Shown here one piece after another: positions 12,785-25,305 of a stretch of 64,000 nt of DNA (positions are counted from its first letter, which is position 1; every line of letters starts with the position of its first letter). The notes under the pieces are model-generated. The model saw only the letters and a program-made list of their open reading frames with translations. It was not told where the DNA came from and did not search any database. A program made the position numbers and the translations under genes. Origin of the DNA: Vespula vulgaris (taxonomy: Eukaryota > Arthropoda > Insecta > Hymenoptera > Vespidae). The stretch lies in the NCBI RefSeq assembly GCF_905475345.1, contig NC_066598.1:4097501-4161500 (forward strand). The letters are read 5' to 3'.

Positions 12785-13419
12785 CGAACCGATCGAGCAC
12801 AATTTATATTATCAAAATTGCCGATATCGAATAAAAAAATAATGATTATAACAGCAGAAATATCAAGAAATATATTTGCTAACACGATTCCGATTATAAT
12901 ATTATATAATGTTTATAATATATTAATAATATTATATTTAATTAGTATGTACAATATACATATATATACATAATGTATTATATTTATATATATACACATA
13001 TCATATATATAAATATAATTGCTAACAAGATTCTGATTGTAACATTGTATATTATAATATTTATAATATAATAATATTATAATTATTATATTACGCAATT
13101 AAAATAATAATAAAGATGTTTATATATATATATAATAATAATTACAATAATAATAAAAATATATGTGTATATATTAATTAGAATAATAATACCTATATAT
13201 ACACATACACATATATGTACGTGTACGTATATGTATATATTATTATTTGAAAAAAAAAAAAAAAAAGAAATTTCCTTCCAAAATAGAAAAGAATTTATCT
13301 CGCAAAATAGAATTCCACAATTTTACGTCGAATACTCGCTCGTCTTATTTCGTTTAGACTTCGTTTTCTTGATTCTATTTTTTCCATCTCTCTCACTCTC
13401 TCTATCTCCCTCTCCCCTT

Positions 13420-13450
<31 letters not shown>

Positions 13451-14150
13451 TCTTTTTCATTCGACGAGAGAAGTCAGTTTTCAGAGACTGGCATGCCAGC
13501 TAGCGAACGTTCCAGTGTTGAACGGCCCTGTCTTTTGCGAGACTGACACTTTATTGCACCCGTATATACAAGATTAGAGGGGGTGGGTTTGGAAGAAGGA
13601 GGTGAAGGGAAGGGGTGGGGGACGACTACGACGACGAGGAAATTCCAACGTTCTTGGATACCGTGTACTTTCGAGGTCGTCTCTTCTTCGTCTCCTAACG
13701 CTCCTTCCACTTCCCCTCTTTCCTCTCACCCTCAATTTCCCCCTCCCTTCCTTCCTTCCTTCCTTCCTTGCTTGCTTTCCTTCCACCCCTACTTCCAAGC
13801 TAGCTCAGGTATTACAAGAACGATCTTACAAATTCAATATGTGAAGTTGGTTGAATTTATCGCCGTGGTGCGTACATCAATGCCGTTGCTTCCCTCTCCC
13901 CTTTCCCCCCACCCCCGCTATCACCCCATTTCCATCTCCCCTCGTTCATTTTTCCTCACTTCAGCTTTATCGTACGACGTTATGATGTCGTGGTGTGCGA
14001 ACCATATCATACGGATCGCAAATATACGTAACGATCGTGATGATGTAAAATGGTTTAATATGATGAAGAATAGTTTTGAGTATATATATATATATGTGTG
14101 TGTGTGTTTTTATTATTTTAGTATATTGTATCTATTCTAGAAGTTGTGTC
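12785..14150. other. AT-rich then GC-richer intronic block
   Basis: AT-rich text with TA steps at 12785-13250, CT-rich DNA at 13380-13455, a GC-richer block at 13460-13870, C-rich sequence at 13890-13950 and AT-rich DNA to 14150. A pyrimidine tract with (TTCC)n ends in gctagctcag at 13808, a good acceptor-like site with no matching coding exon behind it. Confidence 0.5.
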
Positions 14151-14175
14151 CACATTTTCAGAAACATCCTGTATA

Positions 14176-14223
<48 letters not shown>

Positions 14224-14323
14224 TCGAGTACAATATACTCGAGATTAGTTGTGTAGATATATAATATAATATATATATAAGGTTATATATATATTATATA
14301 GGTCGAGTATAATATACTTGAGG

Positions 14324-14371
<48 letters not shown>

Positions 14372-14392
14372 CTAATCTTTACGCGTTCGAGA
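14150..14392. repeat. Foldback cluster with TA arrays and paired GGTCGAGTA hairpins
   Basis: The sequence ggtcgagtacaatatactcg at 14222-14241 is a hairpin with arms TCGAGTA/TACTCGA. A near-copy, ggtcgagtataatatacttg, lies at 14302-14321. Gagattagtt (14241-14250) is inverted relative to aactaatctt (14370-14379). Long (TA)n arrays lie at 14179-14220 and 14323-14370. Just upstream, acattttcagaaacatcctg at 14151-14170 reads on the other strand as CAGGATGTTTCTGAAAATGT, a MITE-like terminus. Confidence 0.6.
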
Positions 14393-14462
14393 AAAGTAAT
14401 TGTTCACATAAAATAATAACGATAAATTTCGCATAAAAGCGAAATTATTTTCGAGAGTAAAA

Positions 14463-14471
14463 GAGAGAGAG

Positions 14472-14534
<63 letters not shown>

Positions 14535-14545
14535 GAGAGAGTGAG
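14463..14545. repeat. (GATA)n/(GA)n array
   Basis: GA, then GATA, then GA repeats with occasional GAAA interruptions. Confidence 0.93.
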
Positions 14546-14549
14546 AGGA

Positions 14550-15892
14550 AACGATAGCTTTTATGGTGTTGGAGTGAAAGAGGTTATAGTTAGGAGGAAA
14601 AGAGAGAGAGAAGGAATGAAGGAAGGAGAGTTGAGATTATTCTAGCAGCCACGGGGAAAAGTTAATGCTCCTCGGTACTTTCGGAAACGCGTCCATGAGA
14701 AAAGCGTAGAAACGGTTCAACGCGAAACAATATTTACGAGAGTGATTATCCGAGCTTTAAAGTAAAAATATTATTGAATTACGAGTCCGAAGTTCATTCT
14801 ACTCCGCGTTTACTACTCTTCCCCTTCTTTTCTTCCACTCGTTTGCTTTCTACCCTCTCTACTCTCTTTACCCTCTCCTTCTTTCTCTCTCCCTCTTTTT
14901 TTTCTCTTTCTATCCGACTTAACCGAACTTATTAAATTACTAACTGCAAAATTAACGGTGCTTCGAATAAATGCGTTTTAATTAATTCCACGTAATAATG
15001 AAGAGTCCTACTCGGTATATTTTTCTTACTTCTCTTTTTCTCTCTCTCTCTCTTTCTCTCTCTATCTCTGTATATATATATATATCTTTCTCTTTCTCTT
15101 TCTGTTTCTCTTGATTTTTCTTTCTTTTTGTTTTTTCTAAATCAAGGTTAATGTAATCGTGCTAAAGTAAAGGTTCTTGCATTTAATTAGTTCCGGTTAT
15201 ATAATATACATTATTTCTGTGTTTTGCTACCAACAATGTTTTCTCCTTTCCATTCGTGTATATGACCATGCGGACCTACATTGTTCTTTTTATAAACCGT
15301 CTCGAGAATAAATGAAAAGGAGTTTGCTCTCTTTCTTTTATTTTCTCTCTCTCTCTCTTTCTTTTTCGTTCTCGTTCTTCCAACGCCGATGGAATCTCAC
15401 AAATGACCGCTCGAAGAACTCCTTTCTATGGCTTTGTAAATCGACGAAAAGGGAAATAACTATGAAAGGAAAATGGACATCGTGTGGTATGGGTATTTAA
15501 TAACCGTCGAATCCTTCTATTCTCCCATAGGTTTCTCATTTTCAATAGATAGGCGACATTTCTTCTCCCTTTGAATTTATTCTATCTATCTTGAAATAAA
15601 ATCAACATACCCGGTGGTCCTCGGTTCAATATCCTCAATACTCTAGATAATATAATTTCTTATTTCAATTCTATATATTTCATTATCGATATTTATTGTC
15701 TAAATTGTTAAATCGCGTTTGAATAATTTTTATTGTCATTAAACGATCCTTCGTCTCGGTTTTAAACGACGAAGAGTAAAGCATTAAGATTGTATCAAAT
15801 ATTACGATCCATCGAATTTCTTTTGAAAATTTCTTTAGATTGAAAAAACGATTGACGAATCGTGGGGATGAAAATCGATGTCTTGTAAGAAA

Positions 15893-15924
<32 letters not shown>

Positions 15925-16530
15925 AATAGAAGAGAGAAGAAAATTTAGAAAAAGCGACTTAAATATACTTTAATAATATTTATCCCCACAAACAAGATAT
16001 TGAAGGTATCAGATCGATAATATTTACATAGGGTGAAAATTGAGAAAAAAAAAGAATGTTAACACTGCTATCCAATATCTCGTGATTTCTATGAGAGAAT
16101 AAATATACGAGAAAATAAATTCAATCTCACCTTGATTCTACCATCACGCGAAAAGCTCATACGCGTGTGTGTATATGTCTTCTACATATATTGTGACGGT
16201 ACAAACTGTGTCTACATCGTTCTACCATTGATATAACTCCTGAAAAAGTAGGAACGTTCGTCCAGAAATTAATAATAGGACACGATTTCTCGCATACATA
16301 TTTTTCTATTTGCGTTAACGTAATGACCCGGTCAACTTCTATGTTCTCGCAAAGATAGGATATTTTCCTACGGTTGCCTTATAAACGAGGCCACCATGCT
16401 TTTCCCAAACCGCCGAGGCTACGAATAGGGGTATTAAAGCAAATGAAGTAAAATGGGTCAAAAGCTTATTCGCATGGTCGTTGTTTGCATAGGATAAAGG
16501 TACGAGAGAGGTATAGAAAAAAAAAAGAGA
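14550..16530. other. Intronic DNA with several ordinary-complexity blocks
   Basis: Non-repetitive blocks at 14640-14830, 15180-15330, 15370-15520 and 16130-16500 alternate with pyrimidine-rich DNA (14820-14920, 15030-15130) and A-rich DNA (15890-15945). No coding similarity recognised. Confidence 0.5.
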
Positions 16531-16536
16531 GAAAAA

Positions 16537-16569
16537 AAAATACATATATATATATATATATACACACAT

Positions 16570-16658
<89 letters not shown>
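16537..16658. repeat. (TA)n-(CA)n followed by the longest pure (GA)n array, about 42 units
   Basis: TATATA at 16541-16562 is followed by cacacata and an uninterrupted GA array of about 85 bp to 16658. Such arrays can bind GAGA-type factors in insects and are prone to length change. Confidence 0.95.
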
Positions 16659-16659
<1 letters not shown>

Positions 16660-16662
<3 letters not shown>

Positions 16663-16948
16663 AAATATTCTTGTTGGTAAAAGAGATGAGATGGTGGTGG
16701 AGGGGGAGGGGGAGGAGAGGGGGTAGTGCGTAAGAGAGAAAACCATGTACACTCTTTTACTGGGTCCACGAACCACCGTCACAAAGATTTTCTCTTTTTT
16801 TTTATCCCCTTCCTTTTCTTTTCCCCCCTATTTTTTTTAAATTTCTTTTTCTTTTTTTCTTTCTTTCTTTTTTTTTTTTTGTTTCTTCTAGCTCGCAAAG
16901 TTTCTCGACGTTGAACGAGGAAAGGTTTTCCCTTGGAGAAAATACGTG

Positions 16949-16980
<32 letters not shown>

Positions 16981-18930
16981 GTGTTAGTGTGTATGTGTGT
17001 GTGTGTGTTAGTGTATGTGTATGTGTACACAACGAATAGTCGAGACGGATACGACACGTAGGAAAATCCTTACTGCAGATCGTGACGAGAGAGGGTAACG
17101 ATACATTTTGTTTCATTGGGACAGAGAGAAAGAGAGAGAGAGAGAGAGAAGAAAAAAGTGTCTTTGTGAAACAAAATCGATAGTACACTTATATTTTTGA
17201 AGAAAAGAGATGAACGTGTTCGATTAATGTCTAGACGTTACTTTCTTGTCATACTCGATAATAATACGAAGAATTAGTATTGATCGTATTGCATGATTCC
17301 ATGGAAAGAAAAAAATATGCAATTGTTTTTTTTGATCTCTTTTTTTTCTATAAAAAAAAGAAAAAAGGGGAAAGATGTTAGAAAAATTTAATTCGATTAG
17401 AATTATGGAAATATGTCGGTTTTGTATCGTACGATTGATCTTGAAAAGTGAATATTGATAAAGAATATATCATTTTCAATGAAAGTTTACATTAATTGCG
17501 ATTCTTTTTTCTTTAGAATCGTATTTTAGAAGAAGTTTTTTAGAATGTTAGAATCGTGATTGTTAAATTATCTTCATTTAGGAAGTACGATATTGATTAG
17601 TATTTCGTAAATAATATTACCTTCGTATCGCACACTCGACGTAAAAGATATATTGAAAAGAAAACAGAAAAAAGAAGTTAAAAAGTTGAAAGAGAAAATT
17701 TCAAATTTTCAAATAAAACTATGAAAAGTAGAAAATGATCCTACAATTATATTTTATATTCTATAATTTTATATTTTATGATTTCGAAAATTTATAATAA
17801 TAGGGATCCTTAAATCTACTAATATACGAACATGTTAAAAAAGAAAAAAAAGAATAAATATATATATATATATATCACACATAAACAGAATAACACCCAT
17901 ACGAAATACAAAAATATGATTACTATCTCCAAATTACATTTCACTCGATCACAAAAAGAACTATAACAAATCTCCAAAAAATCGAATCGTCCACATATTT
18001 ACTGCTTCAAATTTGAAAGAACGAAATACGATTGAAAGAGGAAAAAAAAAGAAAAAAAGAGAAAACAAGAAACAAAAAACAAAAAAAGAAAACGCCACAA
18101 AAAACAGAACACGAAAGAAGATAAAAAAGAAACAAAAATAAAAAAAAAAAAAAAGAAAGAAAATATTTCGAAAGCGATTTGAGAGAGTACGAGGAGGGGT
18201 TGTGGGGGTGAGAAGGGAGGATAGGGGCGGTGGTTGAAACTCGACGCGTTGATTTATCTCGTACTGTGAGAGAGTGTGTAATCACGCATGCGAAAACGGA
18301 AACAGGGTGAAACTAGTATCCAGTTACGTAACGTTACGTTATGTTACGTTATGTTACGTTACGTTCGTCCTTCTCACACCATCCCTCTCTTTCCCACTTG
18401 CCCCTCGCAGTTCCAGCAATAGCTGCAACGTAGGGGCAACGCGTAATCTCCGCGACGGTATATCACGTGAAGGATTTTCGAGTAAAAGCGTCGCGACGCT
18501 GCGTCCCAGCAACGTTTCGTTCCTCCTCAACTTACACATGTTCTATTATTGTATCCTGGGTCAGTAGTACTCGTCGTCGTTAGGGGTTCCAACGTAGAAC
18601 ACATCTATTTACTAATATTATCCTGTGACCCTCAACTTTCATCCCCCCATTCTCAATGTTCATCCCCATTCTCATCTCCTACCCTCGTTTTATATCCCCT
18701 CTGTATCTGTCTCTTTCTCTCTCTGTTTTTCCGTCTTCGTACATATCAGTACGGTAACGCCTTTGGTCCCGTTATTAATTTTACCCCTTTCCATCCCTTG
18801 TGACTACCTCTACTTTTATGTTTTAAAGCTCACGTCGACGAAGCCACTATTGTATGTTTGGAATTGTTATTTTATTACTGGCATAAAGATTAAGGGAAAT
18901 TAGGTCGCTTGATTTAGGAGACTCCTTGGG
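16660..18930. other. Intronic DNA, homopurine/homopyrimidine-rich
   Basis: T-rich sequence at 16790-16880, GT-rich at 16980-17030, AT-rich ordinary sequence at 17160-17990, A-rich at 18040-18170 and an ordinary GC-richer block at 18180-18880 that includes gcaacgcgtaatctccgcga near 18437. No gene recognised. Confidence 0.5.
18323..18365. repeat. (GTTAC/GTTAT)n pentanucleotide array
   Basis: Alternating GTTAC and GTTAT units, about seven in total, in an otherwise ordinary-complexity block. Confidence 0.9.
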
Positions 18931-18939
18931 ATATATCTC

Positions 18940-19072
18940 TCTATATATATATCTATTTTGAAATATATATATATATATAGAGAATATATATATATAGAAT
19001 ATATATATAATTATATATATTTAATATATATATATATTATAATATATATATAGAAATATATATATATATATG

Positions 19073-19118
<46 letters not shown>

Positions 19119-19180
19119 TTAAATAAGTATGTATATATATATTTTTTTTTTAATATATATATTTTTTTGTCTTATCTTTA
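18940..19180. repeat. Interrupted TA-rich block
   Basis: TA arrays broken by single-base steps (tagaata, taatata), the last pure run at 19078-19114, followed by T-rich DNA. The block abuts the 42-bp minisatellite. Confidence 0.85.
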
Positions 19181-19267
19181 TTTCGGTTTTCCTTCAAACA
19201 GAATTAAATTTAAAAAAGGATCGGAAGAGTTAAATAATTTCGAAAAAAAAAAAAAATGAAATGGCTG

Positions 19268-19995
19268 AACGAAAGAAGAAAGATAAAAGGAGGCTGATAT
19301 TATTTACTGGATAAATATTTTTACACGTTTCAACAATATTTTATATAAATTGATCAGCATTTTTATACGTTCGATCAGTGTTTTAAATAAATCGTCAATA
19401 ATTTTAAACGTTTGATCAGTATTTTAAATAAATCATTAATATTTTTATACATCTGATCAGTAGTTCGAGTAAATCGTCATCATTTTTAAACATTCGATCA
19501 GTATTTTAAATAAATCATTAATATTTCTATACATTTCATCGGTATTTTGAATAAATCGTCAATTTTTTTTTTTTTTATATACGTTTTATCAGTATTTTAT
19601 ATAAATCGTCAGTACTTTTATACATTCGATCGAATCTTTTAAATAAATCGTCAACATTTTTATACGTTCGATGAATATTTCAAATAAATCGTCGTGAAGA
19701 GAAAAGTAGAGTGATACTATTTACTGAATTAGTATTTTTATACGTTTGATCAGTATTTGGAATAAATCGTCAGTATTTTTATACGTTCGATCAGTATTTT
19801 ATTTAAAACTTCAATATTTTTAAACATTTAATTAGTATTTCATATAAATCGTCAATACTTTTATACGTTTAATCAGTATTTTATATAAATTTTCAATATC
19901 TTTAAACTTCTTATAAGTACTTCAAATAAATCGTTAGTATTTTTGTACGATTAATCAGTATTTTATATAAGTGATCAATATTCATAACAAAATAT
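19268..19995. repeat. About 42-bp AT-rich minisatellite with higher-order organisation
   Basis: The approximate monomer is TTTTTATACGTTCGATCAGT followed by ATTTTAAATAAATCGTCAATA, about 41-42 bp. Some 15 diverged monomers run from 19322 to 19990 (the aaatcgtc or aaatcatt box recurs at about 19388, 19430, 19472, 19513, 19554, 19602, 19644, 19685 and so on). A distinct purine-rich leader ending in tgatattatttactgg at about 19270-19310 recurs as tgatactatttactgaat at about 19692-19730, so the array looks like two higher-order units of about 420 and 300 bp. Confidence 0.85.
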
Positions 19996-21790
19996 TAAGA
20001 CGTTATATAAATTATCAATACACACATACAATCCTTAAACTTAATTATTTATATCAGCCAAAATATTCATATAACATATTGATCGTTTATTTTACATAAT
20101 AGTTATCATTAATTAATAAAAAATGTTTGATCCAATAAATGAAAGTAAAAATAAATTTACTATGACTTTTGTGATTAAGAATTAAGTTAGAAAATTAGAA
20201 AGGTATGTATGTGTGTACTAAAATTTTTTTTTTGTTTTTCTATTTGAAGTAAGTAAATTGAACGCTAATCTGATGTAATCTCTCTATATGCTTCAAAAAA
20301 ATGAAAAAAAAAAAATGAAAAAAGATAAAAAAAGAATCAAGGATATTACGAAATTTTTGAACGAACAAAAATGTATTAAAGAAAAAGCAAAAAATGAAAA
20401 TAGTAAAGAAAAATAATAACGATAATAAATATGGAAAAGAAAATAAATAAATAAATAATAATAAGTTTAGAAAAAGATAATAAATAAATAAATAGATAAA
20501 TAAGTAAATAAATAAATAAAAAATCTGTATCACAAAAAAATTCCTGTAAGCTCATATTCCAATCTAATCCATCTAATTCAATCTCTAATCGCTCCATTAT
20601 GTTTCTTATTAAATTAAAATCATTAAAATCAACGAAACGACATGTTTCGAACGAAAATAATAAAAATCAAATGTGAGGAAACTTTTCGACATAATTTTAA
20701 TACATTTTAATGTTCTTCACATTAAATAGAATACAAAAGATAGTAAATAAATAAATAAATAAAAAATCTGTATCACAAAAAAATTCCTGTAAACTCATAT
20801 CCCAATCTAATCCATCTAATTCAATCTCTAATCTCTCCAATCGCTCCATTATTTTTCTTATTAAATTAAAATCATACTAAAATCAAAAACGAAACGACGA
20901 TATGTTTCGAAGGAAAATAATAAAAATCAAATGTGAGGAAACTTTTCGACATACTTTTCGAATTTTAATACTTTTTAATGCCCTTCGAATTAGTACGATC
21001 ACAAACGTTCGTCTTCGATTAAGTTTTATAGTCTCTATCCTTTTCTAATCCACGTATTCGATGGAATTAACTCTAATACTCGAATGGCCATCAAGCAAAA
21101 TACCAGAGGAATAATTTTAAAGCGTTGCATTCTCACGTCGCGTAACGATATGTTTCGTTCAATCCTTTCTGTCTCGGTTTTTCGCTTTAACGAGCTTACG
21201 ACGGCCGATACAGCACTTGCATGTACCACTTAATGGCCCTATTTTAGTTGCCCGATTTGTCCGGTCTAATCGCTCGACGACTATAACCTCTTTATTCGAA
21301 TAGGAATTCTAACGGTGAAATAGAGTATTATTCTATGAATTTACAAACGAGTATTCCTCTATTATTCACTCGAGAGAAGAAAATATGAATATAAAAGAAA
21401 AGAAAAATAAAACAGAAAAAGAAAAAAAAGGAGAAAACAAAAGGAAAACAAGAATTTTATATTCAATATAACATTTCAGATATTAACAGAATTATTAATT
21501 AATATATTATTATATTAATTATAATAAACTATTATAATAAACTAATTAAACTAATTATAATAAACTATTAATAGAATTCAGATATTAGAACGATCACAAA
21601 TAAGTGATAATTAACGAATGATACGTCGAAACAAATTGTTGAAAATTTATCGCGAACAAAACCTAGTAATTTTCGAAAATTCTTTTCACCGTTTGCATTC
21701 ATGCGGATTCAATAATGCAATTAACAAATGAAAACGAAAAGAAAAACAATTTCTACAGAAATGACTAACGAGAGTACTTCCTTTTATCTT

Positions 21791-21821
<31 letters not shown>

Positions 21822-22520
21822 TTTTTCTCTTTTCATCAACCTTTCACGTAAATCACATGATTCATAATCTCGTTTTAACGAAAGGGATGAATATTTTTCG
21901 TTTAACTACAACTACATCTTTCGCGTTTTCATTTCCCTTCAAATACCGGCACACAATTTTCTTCGTTTATTTTATAAAGAAAGAGAGTCAAAAAAGAAAA
22001 GAGAAAAAGAAGGACGCGCGACGCGATTAATTTTGGTGTATGCATTAGAAGGACGAACGTGAGAGAGAAAAAAAAAAGAAAGAAAAAAGAAAAAAAGGAA
22101 GAAAAGTTTATTAGAAAGATAAAAGAGATAAGTGAGATAAAGAGAAAAAAAGCAATGAGTGGGGGAAATGGAGGAGGAAGAAGAAGAAGAAGAAGAAGAA
22201 GAAGAAGAAACAAGAAGAACAAGAATAAGAAGAAGAAGTTAAAGCTTGTTTTAAAGCTCTCAACGAGTTCCGTAATATTCAAAGAGCGTGCATCGCGATT
22301 GTTCCGAATAGAAAATCATCGTGGAAAATTCATGGAACTCGTACATCTATAAAATAGTGCGTTTTACGTTCCTTAATAGTGGCCATTCAGCAGAACTCAC
22401 TGAGTTTCTACGGTGGTCCACTTTTACCTCTTTCGTACGGACGTTTTTCTCCCGGCGACTAGTACTCGTCCTTTGCCTATTGAAAATTAAATGTGGGGAA
22501 AATTAGGAAAATTTACCTTG
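19996..22520. other. AT-rich intronic DNA with one ordinary block
   Basis: Apart from the 20.5-kb duplication, this holds AT-rich text, an ordinary block at 21000-21380, A-rich DNA at 21385-21460, (ATTT)n at 21788-21823, a GAA-rich purine tract at 22050-22240 and an ordinary block at 22245-22500. No gene. Confidence 0.5.
20503..20985. repeat. Direct duplication, two copies of about 235 bp
   Basis: Copy 1 (about 20503-20735) and copy 2 (about 20744-20985) share ctgtatcacaaaaaaattcc, ccaatctaatccatctaatt, tcgctccattat and aaatgtgaggaaacttttcg. Differences are a 9-bp insertion (ctctccaat) and scattered substitutions. The copies are flanked and separated by AAAT/AATA arrays, which may have provided the junction. 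Confidence 0.9.
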
Positions 22521-22523
22521 ATT

Positions 22524-23351
22524 ATACAGAGTGAACCGTATCTAACGCTTAGCAATTGAAAATTTTCATCCTCCACCCTCCCACCCCCTCCCCATCTCCT
22601 CTTCCTTCTCTTTTCAATATTTTCTTTCTGTTTTTCTTTTTTTCTTTTTTTCTTTCTTTCTTTCTTTCTTTTTCTTTTAATCGTTAATCTACTCGATCGA
22701 TTCGGAACATATTTTTTGTTCTTTTCTTTATTTTTGTATTTTATTTTCCTTTCTCCTTTTCTCTTTCCATTTAATTAATCGTCGAAAAGATTTTTCAAAT
22801 CGAATTTCATCGAGAACGATTATATCGTCGATTCAATCACATTGAATTATAAAGTCGTTGTAATACTTTGTATATCATTTTTATGTTTCTACGTGGTTAC
22901 CACTATCGTTATCGTTATCGACCATTTTAATTCGATTAATAATTTTCTTAACTCGTCATAACGATGTTACGTACGTATCCACGTAATATTTTATATTACA
23001 ACGAGATTCAGATAAACTGTTTCTAAATTACCTTCGATCGAAATTGCAAATATTAGAAAATATTATACGTGTCGTGATATCCGTACACGAAGATTTATTG
23101 TTTAACAAAAAAAAAAAAAAAAGAAGAAGAGAAAATAAAAACAAACAAAAAAAAAACAAAAAAAAAGCAGAGAAAAAGAAAAAAGAACGACTAATGTACT
23201 TCGATATATTTTTCTATACCATGGAAAATATCGAAGATAATCGATAGTAAAAAATAAAGTAAAAAATGGGACACCAGGTATATGTACACGGAAATACTTC
23301 AAATTCAAAGTACCTAACATACAGTGATCGTTCAACCTGATTCACTCTATA
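22524..23351. mobile_element. Candidate degenerate MITE with GAGTGAA termini
   Basis: Left: atacagagtgaaccgtat (22524-22541). The reverse complement of the right end at about 23334-23351 reads tatagagtgaatcaggtt. The termini match over about 13 of 18 positions. Inside, near 23268-23282, is gggacaccaggtat, which reads as another GGTGTCCC-type terminus on the opposite strand, so insertions may be nested. The arms do not align far beyond the termini. Confidence 0.35.
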
Positions 23352-23909
23352 GAATCAAGAATGCGACTTACCCACACACATACACACACATATATGCACA
23401 CACGTGTACAAATATACACACATGTACACGCATATGCACTACATACACACACGTTCACACGTTCACACATTTTTCAACAGATGCATCGCTCACGAATGAA
23501 AATCTCAGGGCGGCCTTAAGGCTCGTTTTAAGTCGATTTCGAAGAGATCGCAACATTTACGAGCGCCACGTCGTTTTCTCCCGACGGCATTGACGATGGC
23601 GTCCCGACGCCTATTCCTCAGCACATTTACGACTTTCTTATTCTCCTATCTCTCGCCAATCACGTTTCCTTTTGTACTCTTTCTTCTTTTCTTTTTTTTT
23701 TTATTTTTCTTTTTATTTTCTTTTTTTCATCCGCCATCATCATCTTTACACCAAACCACCAAATTCATTCGGATTTATCATTTTTTTGTCACCAATAAGG
23801 AGAGATATTCAAAAAATTTTGCAGTATATGCTATCGAATAATATCGTAATGATCGTCCTTGTAGTCGTACTTCTATAGCAGATCGATCATTTTTGCTTGA
23901 GAGAGAAAA

Positions 23910-23956
<47 letters not shown>

Positions 23957-25127
23957 TCTTTTATATATAAAAAATAAATAAATAAATGAATAAATAAAAC
24001 AACTGATACTGATGATATCATCATCAGTATAAGTATTATCATCGTTATTATAATATTATATTATATACTATACTATTAGTTACTTGCATATATTATGATA
24101 TTATATAGTATATATTAACATAAATAAATATTATACAATAGTATAAATAGTATATTACATACTACAATATTATATAGTAATATAAAAAAAAATAAAAAAA
24201 TAAAGGAAAAAAAATTCAATTACAAATCAAGTATAATTCATCGTCCGGATAAATCATTAAACAATTTTAATTCACACAATATCCAAATTATTCCTATCAT
24301 ATATATATATATATTCACATATACCTATTCAAATAGAAATCAACAATATCTTTTCTTTTCTTCTTTTCTCCAACGATTTAACGATTCACTTCCAATACGA
24401 TTTTAATTTATATCGACCGTTATTGAATTTCACAAATCGACCTCGAATCGACGAATTTATCTACATCGAATCTAACGTCGAATCGAATTCGCGTAAATAT
24501 CTTTGTTCCTTTATAATATTTGATAATACAAAAACGAAATACTCTTGGGAAGGTGTAAGAGGAGATAGAGTTTGGGGGTGGAAATAGGGTGTAGTGATGT
24601 AGTAGGGATAGGTGATAGGGGTGGAAGATGGGAAGGACATCGACGGAATTAAAATTCGCCGTCAAGATAAAATCTCTTCTCACGGGAATGAGGTTCGCGA
24701 TAAGCAAGTCGATTCACATTAAAAAGTTTTCATCCTTGCGATTTGCCATTACCAACCAGCTCCCTCTACTCTTCACATCCAATCACATCCACCCTCACTC
24801 TCACCCTCACCCTTATCCCCATCCTCTCTCTCTCTCTCTCTCTCTCTCACAATCTACGAACCATTGGACTCTTCGCTTTATCGCGTTTCGTTACAGTTTC
24901 TTCTTAAACTTTCCGGCCATGGATATGATGCTCTTCCATCCCTTCGTCTCTTCATCCCCTTTCCCCCCACCATCTCATCCCCCTGTCACTCACCCCTACT
25001 ACCACCATCAGTACTCTACTTACTATGATTTTACAGAATTCTTTCGAAGTTCAACGAATGTCGACGACGGTTAGTCCCTTTTCAAGATGAAATTTCATCT
25101 CGTTTATCTCGTTCGTCTCGTTCATAA

Positions 25128-25163
<36 letters not shown>

Positions 25164-25272
25164 TGAGAGAGTGAGTGTGAGTGAGAAAAAAGAAAAGTCA
25201 TTGGTGTAACTAGCTAACGAAGACCAACCCGCATTTTCTTCCAAACTTTTCTTTCCTTCTTCTTCTTCTTCT

Positions 25273-25305
<33 letters not shown>

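Noticed and set aside
13583..14140. 185-codon frame with a good acceptor-like site at 13808
   Set aside because: The frame is purine/pyrimidine-tract driven. The part after the acceptor is open only in phase 2, which is incompatible with the phase-0 exons A and B, and it has no known similarity.
16339..16782. 147-codon open frame on the minus strand
   Set aside because: More than half is the (GA)n array read as Ser-Leu repeats. The flanks show no domain or splice logic.
18323..18365. Telomere-like pentamer array
   Set aside because: The unit is GTTAC/GTTAT, not the insect TTAGG, and it is short and internal.
19268..19995. Regularly spaced repeat resembling a CRISPR array
   Set aside because: There are no unique spacers, the repeats are contiguous and diverged, and the context is a eukaryotic intron.
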